In this document: positions 12,401-19,789 of the stretch, piece after piece
Layout: every line of letters begins with the position of its first letter
Position numbering within the stretch: position 1 is the first letter of the stretch
Assembly: GCA_947650285.1 (NCBI GenBank)
Contig: CANTFL010001180.1
Location: forward strand, 248,001 to 312,000
DNA from: Hyaloperonospora brassicae
Lineage: Eukaryota > Oomycota > Peronosporomycetes > Peronosporales > Peronosporaceae
Length of the DNA: 64,000 nt
Direction of reading: 5' to 3'
Program-made: the position numbers and the translations under genes
The notes under the pieces: model-generated
The model's input: only the letters and a program-made list of their open reading frames with translations
Told to the model about the DNA's origin: nothing
Database searches by the model: none

Positions 12401-13101
12401 TGCCCCTTGGGGGCAACAGATTTCTTTCTTCTAAGATGCTGCCCGCTAGGCATGCATCCATGTCCCGGTCCACTCGACTTATTCGAGTGGTGGACCTTCG
12501 GCGCAGCCTGTACTTCTGTACAGCCGCCGGGAGCTTGCTCCACAGTGTAGTGATCAACTACACTGTGATCTTGTGCAGTCGTGCTAACGACCGTACCGCA
12601 AGTGAGGCCATCGCACTCACTCGCAGAACATCCACACGCTTGTGGACGCTCCAAGATGTTCATCAGATGGCCATCTGATGAACAAGCAGCAGGCATCTTC
12701 ACGGATCGATGCTGCCAGCTCACCCTTGGCTCGTATTTTCTGAGACAAGGTAATCCCAGGATGACATCAAATTTGTCATCCAGATCTAGTACGATGAAAT
12801 CATCATCGTACTGCTCGCCCTCTAACGTGTAGTGGATTCCTACTACACGTTTCTCAACGGTTATCGATGCGCCTGTTGCAAGGCGCACCGTCATCCTTGT
12901 GAGGGGAATGTCGCGCTCAACGAACTTGAGCCTACGACCCTCTAGTGACTGGCGACGAACAAAGTTGTTCGACGCCCCACAGTCTACTAGGGCACGAAGC
13001 GACAAATCATTTGTCGCTTCCAACTTCAAGGTGATGAGCGAAACGTCATCACCAGGTGCAGAGACACACAATGATTGTGTATCTGGAGCAACTTTCGTCA
13101 A
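9238..13101 (-). CDS. pol: Ty3 pol: protease, reverse transcriptase, RNase H, integrase
   Basis: A 1287-codon frame from its first ATG, open further upstream to the gag overlap. Aspartic protease is at about residues 25-125, with active-site VDCGAS at 39-44 (Cys where Ser or Thr is usual). Reverse transcriptase is at about 440-650, with the YFDD catalytic box at 597-600. RNase H is at about 745-870, with Asp752, Glu794, Asp820 and Asp864. Integrase has an HHCC zinc finger (H976, H983, C1013, C1016) and a DDE core starting at Asp1045, with VSDRDPRF and DGQTERAN. After about residue 1205 the frame leaves the homologous sequence at a G6 run, and pol continues in the overlapping 410-codon frame. 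It is probably made by -1 frameshifting from gag. Confidence 0.95.
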   Translation of the reverse strand: MTKVAPDTQSLCVSAPGDDVSLITLKLEATNDLSLRALVDCGASNNFVRRQSLEGRRLKFVERDIPLTRMTVRLATGASITVEKRVVGIHYTLEGEQYDDDFIVLDLDDKFDVILGLPCLRKYEPRVSWQHRSVKMPAACSSDGHLMNILERPQACGCSASECDGLTCGTVVSTTAQDHSVVDHYTVEQAPGGCTEVQAAPKVHHSNKSSGPGHGCMPSGQHLRRKKSVAPKGQHENPRSTGESTVEDRFLTVVAQPQSEDVEGISPHVLEEGIPQESLAEGSGPQQPVEASSQEETETLNVLVNDGSSVGAYTLDLIVPPKLTSEITQLPTLEPKRFLRDLRSGKVKQICVLVTEDEYVTDIRSATVFAENERVLSSSSMDESVLDEKTRIERYASQSWESLQANPLYKDLIEFRDVFPESVPCELPKDKGTRHEIELKPGSKYCVMKQWPLPREQVIAIDKFFADRLAAGHVRESTSPHSSPTFCVRKATGGWRIVHAFNKLNAATVPAQTPIPRKDVIIDGMSKSTIFSSMDLMDGFYQILMRERDVPFTAVSTPSGMLWEWLVMPQGLSNAPATFNRCVTNLLRPVRDFAPSYFDDVFVHSRAMDGKTDVEVHRTHVRQVLQLMRKHKLYANLKKCIFAASEIPLLGCIVGKHGVRPDPEKIKAITDWPVPVDVKGLRKFLGLAAYLHKYSRNYAEMTVHLSCLLKKNVKWSWNAECQRSFEGIKRSLMQSPILAIADQDRPFHVVCDASDFAIGCALMQFDADGAERVICYQSRQLQAAERNYPVHDKELLAMKYALAKFRVYLLGDRPFVVYTDHASLRTAVNSPHLSQRMARWLSFFAEYNFSVEYKPGRLNVVADALSRRPDFEPDAQSNSEDKPTVATLSVSVPSSSLLDDVRKAYAEDKDLLRLMDHLVNPSSKSMRDLPALYRSSSDRYSTRNGLLYYTAVADDTPRVVVPAHHDLRLRIMYECHDAPTSGHRGREKTYLTVSRDFYWPRQYQFVRKYIRACEVCQRVKPSPSSRAPLQPLPVPTECWQSVSMDFVFGFPEDAHKNNGILVFVDRFSKMVHLAAVPESIKAQGCARVFLDTVFRLHGLPRELVSDRDPRFTAEFWQTVFRTLGTRLKMSTSDHPETDGQTERANRVLEEILRGYVHSFPSWSEFLPMVEFAINNSVHASTQHTPFYVNGLRHPRVPTLLECDSWIRGEGLARAKTVLALAHHVSTQTSSRMMPMSIKSTSMKKIISIIAKTLLLIRMMMTMLVYSASPTIMPARKKTTSLKKRAIS

Positions 13102-13132
13102 GAGATTTGCAAATTCTCTTGAGGTTGCTGGA

Positions 13133-13173
13133 TCAGTAGGGCGCTCCGCCCCTACTGACCCCGACCATTTTTT
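13133..13173 (-). promoter_or_regulatory. Putative -1 ribosomal frameshift signal, gag to pol
   Basis: On the minus strand, gag reads TCA AAA AAT GGT. The heptamer A AAA AAT (13173-13167) is in the correct X XXY YYZ phase and pol is in the -1 frame. After an 8-nt spacer comes a 9-bp perfect stem, 13158-13150 with 13141-13133, loop 8 nt, which spans the gag stop codon at 13154-13152. Spacing and phase match the known architecture of -1 signals. Caution: hairpins occur throughout this element, so the stem alone is weak evidence. Confidence 0.65.
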
Positions 13174-14306
13174 GATGGTCCGTCTCGCTGTTGCGGCTTC
13201 GCAACAGCGCTGGACCCACGCCCATTGCCCTTTCTGGCGAATGGTCGTCCATTTCGCTCAGTACTGTTTGGTACTGGGCGTGGAGCACTACACTCGTATG
13301 CGTAGTGCCCTAACTTCTGACAGCGATTGCACCTCTGCAATCGCTTGTTGCTTGTAGAGCGAGGTCTCTCGCTCTCAACATAACAGAGGTCCATTGGTTC
13401 TGGACCTCCGATCTCTTGTCGTCTCGGTGGACGGTAAGAGTTTGAGCTAGCATGAGCCTGTCTCATGCTAAAGTCTTCCTGTTCCGCGGCTGATATCGCT
13501 TCTTCAAGCGTATTCAGCTCAAGGCGGAACAGGTGGCTCCTGACGGGCCCTTCTGCGAGCCCTTGCATGAACACCGTAATCAACGTGTGTTCATGAACTG
13601 GGTTTGCAGTTATACTACTCGCAAGGAGTCGTATATGTTGTGCGTAAGCGTGCACATCACGCTTACCCTGCTTGAGTTTCAGGAGCTCTGAACGAGCCCT
13701 GAACTCAGCACGTGGCGGCTCAAACGTTTGTCTGAGCCGGGACTTGAAGTCATCTAGCGACCTAAACACATTTGGGTCGCTACTCTCGAGTCCCAGGGAC
13801 CAAGTTTTGGCACGCCCTGCCAAGTGGGTCTGAGCAAATGTGAGTTTCATTTGCTCATCTTCGACGCGACGAGCCCTTAGGGCTCTGTCGAGTTCGACAA
13901 ACCATAGTAACAGGGAGTCCTCCGGGACTCCACTGTACTTGGAGATGTCGACTTTCATCACTTCGGGACGACGCGCATGCGCCGTCCCGCCCACAGCAGC
14001 ATGGAATTGCTGCTGTCTCAACAGCTCCGTCTGTTGAGCACCGAGTTCTCTCAACTGCTCGGCCTGTTGAGAGCCTTGCTGGTGAAGCAAGGCTACTTTC
14101 TCCCTCTCGAGAGCAAGTTCATTGTGAATGAACTTGGCGATAGCAGCATGTTGTTGGTCTCTGTCTAGAGACTCCAACATGGTGCTGACGACGAGTTCGC
14201 CTACGGTAGAACTCATTCGTTCTACCGCACCCCATTCGATGTCACTCAAATGGGTAAACCCTTCACGCGTGGCGTGAAAGGTGTCTTCTTCATCCAACAT
14301 GTTCAT
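13152..14306 (-). CDS. gag: Ty3 gag with CCHC zinc knuckle
   Basis: 384 codons. The N-terminal third is helical and Gln-rich, with a coiled-coil-like run (about residues 60-105). The middle is a retrotransposon gag domain (about 120-290, including LLLWFVELDRAL and LRQTFEPP...FRARSELLKLKQG). One zinc knuckle follows at 326-339 with C326, C329, H334, C339, then a basic Gly/Arg-rich tail. It forms the particle and binds the element's RNA. The start is the first ATG after the 5' LTR, 44 bases from its edge; a second in-frame ATG follows two codons later. The stop lies within the putative frameshift stem. Confidence 0.92.
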   Translation of the reverse strand: MNMLDEEDTFHATREGFTHLSDIEWGAVERMSSTVGELVVSTMLESLDRDQQHAAIAKFIHNELALEREKVALLHQQGSQQAEQLRELGAQQTELLRQQQFHAAVGGTAHARRPEVMKVDISKYSGVPEDSLLLWFVELDRALRARRVEDEQMKLTFAQTHLAGRAKTWSLGLESSDPNVFRSLDDFKSRLRQTFEPPRAEFRARSELLKLKQGKRDVHAYAQHIRLLASSITANPVHEHTLITVFMQGLAEGPVRSHLFRLELNTLEEAISAAEQEDFSMRQAHASSNSYRPPRRQEIGGPEPMDLCYVESERPRSTSNKRLQRCNRCQKLGHYAYECSAPRPVPNSTERNGRPFARKGNGRGSSAVAKPQQRDGPSKNGRGQ

Positions 14307-14340
14307 GTTGGATGATGTGGTCCTTGGAAGGACTACAAAG

Positions 14341-14348
14341 TGCTACCA
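14341..14348 (-). promoter_or_regulatory. Primer binding site, tRNA-iMet-like
   Basis: Two bases inside the 5' LTR the minus strand reads TGGTAGCA, complementary to the 3' end of initiator methionine tRNAs that end UGCUACCA. The second Ty3 element has the same eight bases in the same place (29955-29962). Confidence 0.75.
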
Positions 14349-14350
14349 GG

Positions 14351-14740
14351 TGTAACGGGGCACACCCTTGCGTAACTTAACGCAAGGGATTTGGGTGCCC
14401 CGACGGACGTACACGTGGCGAGCGAGGAAGCGTAGGTAGGGTAAAAGTAGAACTGTTATATTAATAAATTAAGTCTTTAAACTACTGTCTCTTCGTTTGA
14501 CTTAATTCAATTATACTAATATAACTGCATGTATGGTGACGTCTCGTCACCACTCATTGCGCGCGTCTTGCGGCGATTGGTGGGTTGATATCATCACGAT
14601 ATCAACCAATGAACAGACCCTTTGGTCGACCCTTCAATATCACCACTTTGGTGATATTGTTTAAAGAATATCCATCTTTATATTCTTTATTGTCACTTTC
14701 CTTAAAGTGACAATATCATGTAACGGGCTGCCCCGTTACA
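14351..14740 (-). repeat. 5' LTR (right copy) of the young Ty3 element
   Basis: 390 bp, the partner of 6759-7150. It carries the promoter and transcript start for the minus-strand element; I could not place a TATA box with confidence. It is followed by GGCTG at 14741-14745, the right copy of the target-site duplication. Confidence 0.95.
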
Positions 14741-15958
14741 GGCTGGCTGTATTCAGGCGATCGGTGCAGATCTCTGTTGCATCAAGTAAGCGTGTTCTCT
14801 GTTGCATTAAGCGAGCGTGTTCTGAGTCTTCTCTCGAGCTTCCTCTACTGCTGTCAGTGCAACACGTGAGATTTGGGCGCGAGACTCGTACACTGTTGCC
14901 AGACGACGTGTCAACTCGTTCCCTGCATGACAGCTGCAACAACATGACCACGGTTCGAGTCGACCGCGCGCGTAATCATCGATGTTCCACACACAAAAGA
15001 GCAAAGAGTCGGCGGAGTCAGCCTCGTCCACTCCGCACGTACGTACCAAAGCAAATCACACGTGCAGTCGCGCAGCTGGCACATCAAGTTCAACAATCGC
15101 AGTCGTGTTTTTGCATGGCTTTTCACAAGGTGTCGGTCTATCCGATTGCCACCACATCAGCTTTCGACAATTGTAGTCGTGCTTTGTACGGGTCGTTATC
15201 GGATGCCCATCTGTCCGACTGCAAGTCGTGTGTCTTGTTGCTTGCAATTGTACTCGCTTGCACATCGACTTCAGACCGTTCCGACTAAATGTGGCGTCTG
15301 AAAGAGGCTGGTTTACGCAACCATCGCGATTTAGTTTACAATACGCTTTGACTTGGCTGGATCTGTTCCTATAACCCTGCACCTGTTTTGTGCACGACAA
15401 ATGGAGTTCAATGCTCACCGACTTCATGTTTTGCTCTGTGGCGCTCATGCATTTAGCTTGTATCTCAAACGGCCTTGTCTTGCTGGCTTTGCGTGCCTGC
15501 CTTCTGAGCGTGAGATGGTGGCTCTGCGGCTGAACAAAACCGGTGGACGTGGCATGTACAGCCGCTGGTCGTTTCGTGATAAAGCGGCTTCGCGCTGCAT
15601 CGACTAGGCACGGCTGCAGCTTCTCGCTTGGACTGATCCATTCGGAGGGTGGCAGGAGCGTTCGCCACGGTGTACTGATTACACACATGCAGTGGCACGT
15701 GCGTGATGAGCAGCAAAAGGTGACGCCAAAACAGCCGGTATCGTGGAGTCTTGGTCCAGTTCTGTTAAAAAAACACTGCGATGTCCGTTCTTTGACTACC
15801 CGGATAGTAGGAGACCAGATTTGGGTGCTGACGACTGACTGCATAGGGATCAGATCTCGTGGGGCTAAGAGCTGGCCGACAATTGGGTGGCTCACGCGTT
15901 GCGGTAAAGAGGCTCCGCGACATACTCCACTCATTCTGCAAAGTGCTCGGCATCCAGT
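14741..15958. other. Intergenic region upstream of the effector gene
   Basis: No gene recognised. A 25-bp tandem duplication lies at 14773-14797 and 14798-14822 (three mismatches). The 3' part must hold the promoter of the effector gene at 15959, but no clear core element stands out. Open frames on both strands here, including a 330-codon minus-strand one reaching into the effector, look like chance. Confidence 0.5.
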
Positions 15959-17791
15959 ATGCGCGCTGAATGTCGATTGATCACAGCCTGTATCGCCCTC
16001 CTGTTGAGTAGCGTTGTATCCATCACTTCTGGCAGCGACAGAACGCACGGTCCTGCCCTCAACTCGGCCACCGTTTCTTCTCGTCCAAAAACGAATACTT
16101 CCACTGCGCCAAGCTTCTTGACGTCACGCGACTCGACTTCTGCCGTCGACGTGATCGACCACGAAGGCAGCAACGACGAGGAGAGGTCTTGGAGAGAAGC
16201 TTTGTTGGATGCATCCAACGCCATAGAAGCAGCGTCCTCGGAACTACCCAGTTTGGATCATTTGCACCCATCGAAACTTTTTGAGCAACTTGACATCGCA
16301 GCAGAGAACGAGAAGAGTCTCATTCACGAGAAGATCACGCAGTGGATAAAGTGTGCTATCAAGTACCATGATCAATTTGACTCGTTCGGTCACAATGATG
16401 TAGTTGACTTCCTGCAGACAAAACTCAACTGGAATGTAGAACAGCTGGTGAAGTTTTTCGCTTCGCTTCGTCCCTCCTCTGGTATACAAGAAGATCAGGT
16501 TTTCGCCCTGCAAAAAGCGCTGGGCGACAAATTTCCACTGGATGCTATGCTTCCTCTGTGGCTGGAATCAAATGTTGATCCTCGTAAAGTTTACCAAATG
16601 ATGTCGATTTCAACGGAAAGCGTGCTCACATCTGCAGCGGCAACAAAGACCGACACCTTCAACAAGCTCATAAGTTGGATTGTGCATGCTGACACGTCAT
16701 TTGTTGGTAGTCAACCGTATACTATAATTCTCTGGCTCGCGAAGTTCAGACAACCCGAAGAGCTGTTGATATTGTTCACTTCGCTTCCGGTTGGATTTGA
16801 ACAGCGCGCTGACCGCTGGCAAACGATTCTCTACAAAGAATTCACACAGCTTCGACCAAAACTGATTAAAATCTGGCTGAAGTTGGGTAAGACTCCTGAG
16901 GACGTCTACGGTTTCATGCTTCTTAATTCACGCATCGACTATGGTCGCATACATCTTGAACCAGCGAAGTGGGCCACTATGTTTGACGTGAATATGGAGT
17001 GGGTGCTTTATATTGACGAGTACATGGATCTCTCGACCATTTTCTCGATGGATAAGCTGATGCGTGATGAACTGATACAAAATATAGTTCCGGATCTGAG
17101 GGACATCGCTGTGGCTGCACAGCATAAGACCGAGGAAGTGGACAGGCTGAGGAGGCACCACACTGCACATCTGATGCTAGATGTCTGTCCAGTGCGTGAT
17201 ATCCCATACAAGGCTTTAGTTGGGCTCTTGGAGGACGAGGCTATGGCTGAGCGAGTGAAGGACAGAGCCATTGCTGAGTTGCTGATGAAGCAGACAGCGA
17301 ATACAAATGCAGCGGCGGTCTTTTTCCATTTGCTTCGATCCTACCATACGGGCTGGATGTTTCGCGCTGACCGGATGCAGCAACAGTTGCTGAGTTTAGA
17401 ATCAACCGAAACAGAGAAGGTGGTTTTTGGTTTGTGGGTGGCGTCACATTTGAGCCCTGAAGACGTGTATCACATCATGCCGTTCGCATCGGAGGAACGT
17501 TTTGGTCCAGTGAAGGGAAGAACGGAGTTAGCATGGGGCTATTTCTGCAACGATTTCAAGCAGTGGCTGAGATACGTCGATCTCTGCAATGGTGGTACGA
17601 TCGAAGTTGACCGGATCAAATTTGGCGACGCTAAGGTGGTTCGCGTGCTGAGGAGACGACGCAAAAAAGAGCTGAAATATTTGTTGCGCGATGTTCGGAA
17701 GGAGCCTGGACAGGAAAAGCTTGAACATCTGTTAGAAGTGGCGGCATTGCGGAAAAAAGGTAGAAAACGCAGCACTCGGGTTAAGCACTAA
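15959..17791 (+). CDS. Secreted EER-type effector with WY-like repeats
   Basis: 610 residues. A hydrophobic signal peptide covers about residues 1-25 (TACIALLLSSVV core). A DEER motif is at 73-76, the usual place after a signal peptide in oomycete RXLR-EER effectors, but I find no RXLR between residues 25 and 73. The rest is alpha-helical with recurring Trp/Tyr modules typical of WY/LWY folds: LPLWLESNVDPRKVY (199-212), ILWLAKFRQPEEL (257-269), IKIWLKLGKTPEDVY (303-317) and VFGLWVASHLSPEDVY (489-504). The C-terminus is strongly basic (RRRRKK at 565-570, KKGRKR at 599-604) and could direct it to the host nucleus. Such proteins act inside plant cells; the target cannot be read from sequence. 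EER-only variants are known, especially in downy mildews. Single exon, isolated between a retrotransposon and a pseudogene. Confidence 0.87.
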   Translation: MRAECRLITACIALLLSSVVSITSGSDRTHGPALNSATVSSRPKTNTSTAPSFLTSRDSTSAVDVIDHEGSNDEERSWREALLDASNAIEAASSELPSLDHLHPSKLFEQLDIAAENEKSLIHEKITQWIKCAIKYHDQFDSFGHNDVVDFLQTKLNWNVEQLVKFFASLRPSSGIQEDQVFALQKALGDKFPLDAMLPLWLESNVDPRKVYQMMSISTESVLTSAAATKTDTFNKLISWIVHADTSFVGSQPYTIILWLAKFRQPEELLILFTSLPVGFEQRADRWQTILYKEFTQLRPKLIKIWLKLGKTPEDVYGFMLLNSRIDYGRIHLEPAKWATMFDVNMEWVLYIDEYMDLSTIFSMDKLMRDELIQNIVPDLRDIAVAAQHKTEEVDRLRRHHTAHLMLDVCPVRDIPYKALVGLLEDEAMAERVKDRAIAELLMKQTANTNAAAVFFHLLRSYHTGWMFRADRMQQQLLSLESTETEKVVFGLWVASHLSPEDVYHIMPFASEERFGPVKGRTELAWGYFCNDFKQWLRYVDLCNGGTIEVDRIKFGDAKVVRVLRRRRKKELKYLLRDVRKEPGQEKLEHLLEVAALRKKGRKRSTRVKH

Positions 17792-18575
17792 TCACCATTC
17801 GTACGCAGCCTTTTATTTTACACATTTACGGTTGAGTAGTAGTAACAAAGCACAATGCGCACACCGGCATTAGCTGAGCTTGTACAAACGTCCTTTCGAT
17901 TGATCTTGCCACTTCTGGATGGGCATGTCAAACCCATAGCCAAAACGCAAAGCCGCACCGGGTCGCGTTTGATAAGCACCGGCAAGCAGGTCAAACTTGC
18001 CTGCTGGTCAACTTGCTATGTATCGCCATCCTCGCAGTTCGCTTTTTGTCGCGTAAGAGCATCAAGTCTACCCTGCTTGCCACTTGCACGGAGCACGTCG
18101 AGCAAGAACAACACTTCATGCGCAGGACATTGTCTCTTTCAAAGAGCGCACAAACTCACGCTCGGGTACAATCAAACGCACATGGTAAAAGTGCTTCAAT
18201 CAAACAAACAGTTTCCTTTTCATGATCGAGTGTTCAAGCGCGTGCAGTGGTTAGCGTCTGCGGCATCTGTGACAATCTGCATAGGTTCACTCGACGTTGC
18301 CGATCTACATGCGAGGATCTTGTATGCAAAGTGAAGTTCTGCTGGCGAAATCATATCGAGATGACATCCTAGATGCAGTACCCTACTTGTCGCGTCTGCC
18401 TTATCGCTTTCATCTTGGTCGTCTTGTGCTGGGACCGTGCCACGATTCGTGCTAGAATTGGAAACATAAAAAGTGATGTAAGATTCGCCAAAGTGCTTGC
18501 TGCAGTACGATCTCAACCCGTGAAGCAATGTGGCCCTTAGATATCTCCAGCAGCGCCTGCAATCCGTCAAAAGTG
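17792..18575. other. Downstream flank of the effector gene, no gene recognised
   Basis: Only short ORFs on both strands with no domain. It includes the presumed 3' UTR and terminator of the effector gene just after 17791. Confidence 0.5.
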
Positions 18576-19163
18576 TCAGCTGCACACAGCTGGTATCGCA
18601 CACCTTCGCTCGAAAACGCCGTTCAATACTTTCCAGGCCAAACTAGGGTGCAATGGACGCACTGCGTCTTCTCGCGCAACTTCGGCTTCATCTCTGAATG
18701 CACGTATGAAGAATTGAACTCGGCCGCGCGTGCAGGTGGAACGTATAGTACCGTCCTTTTCTTCCCATTGCTGATGTTCTTGACGTATTTTGCGCACCGA
18801 CACGACGTGCTTGATCATCACAGAGTCCGATCTGTACAGACACGTAGCCCGGGTGCGATATAGTCTGCTGACAACTGGTCGCTTTCTGCTCGTCCAACAC
18901 AAAAGACCACATATGAGTGAAATTGTCAGTAGAACAGAAACCATGAAAATCGGTACAGACCTTGGACTTGCCGTGATGGCAATACGTATCAAGATGGTGT
19001 ACAACGATCGTGGCAGTAGCCTTCTGGCCAAAAATACAGGACGCGCATCCACATCGTGGAAGATTATGAGCGTCATGCCTATTTGTATCCACGATCCACA
19101 TGTCTTGCAAAGAAAAGGTGCCAGCTGAGTAAAAAGCAGGTAGGTTCGTATGCAATGGCTCAC
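18576..19163 (-). pseudogene. Possible decayed membrane-protein gene, unidentified
   Basis: A 195-codon minus-strand frame with two hydrophobic stretches (FMVSVLLTISLICGLLCW and around IQIGMTLIIF) and basic loops. An overlapping frame on the same strand (18688-19203) is also open, with a Cys/His-rich sequence. I recognise neither. The neighbour immediately downstream on the plus-strand map is a decayed gene on the same strand, so this may also be a relic. It could equally be chance. Confidence 0.2.
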
Positions 19164-19789
19164 GATGTTGAAGTTCCTCGTCGTTGCCCAGACGTGTCTT
19201 CATAACCTCAATTTGCCACGCAAAAAGTGAAATGTATCGCGCGAGCGAAAGATCTCTTGCCGTGGCAAAGTTCCCACTTGATCACGGTAGAAAGGAGCCA
19301 CGGACAGGAGATTACCTTCGCATTCGCGTTTTTGGGCAAGCGGCAAAAATGGTGAGCCGTAGTACGTGTCTTTTCGTTTGTAACATCGACGTATTCATTC
19401 TCATTCTTTGAAGTCTTAAATGCGTGTTTCTGAGGAGAGTATGCGGCCATTCATCGCTTTGACCCAAAGATGAGAGGTGCCGCCGGTACATCACGGTACG
19501 AATCAAGTAATCAGCTCATGTCGAGACCAGCGTGTTAGGCAGTAAACTTACTAGCACAAAATTCGAGCAAACATACACCATTATGAGGCACAACTGCAAC
19601 AATACGAAGCGGGCGCGTGAGCTACTGATCAAGTGTTATTCTTGAGAAACACACGAGATAACTTGGCGATGAGCTCTGGGTACTATGACCATACGGTGAA
19701 GATTTCGTGCCTTTGTGTGACACCCGAGACATCTCCAGCGGGTAATGACTGCTGGATTGTCATTTTGCTGAATGAAACGGCTTGTCTTA

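Larger units (their letters stand above)
6759..14740 (-). mobile_element. Complete Ty3/gypsy (chromodomain-bearing) LTR retrotransposon, minus strand
   Basis: About 8.0 kb, bounded by near-identical LTRs and flanked by perfect 5-bp target duplications, GGCTG at 6754-6758 and 14741-14745. On the minus strand the order is 5' LTR, PBS, gag, protease, RT, RNase H, integrase, chromodomain, PPT, 3' LTR. Gag and pol are in different frames (pol is -1), and pol carries one further single-base frameshift in a G run at 9477-9482. The two LTRs differ by only two single-base indels and two substitutions that I could find, so insertion is recent. An antisense ORF occupies the 3' region. The whole element is packed with short inverted repeats; see the findings. 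Confidence 0.95.

Noticed and set aside
15056..16048. 330-codon minus-strand ORF upstream of and overlapping the effector start
   Set aside because: Composition is Cys/Arg/Ser/Thr-rich with no domain or pattern. It overlaps the effector's signal peptide on the other strand and looks like a chance open frame.
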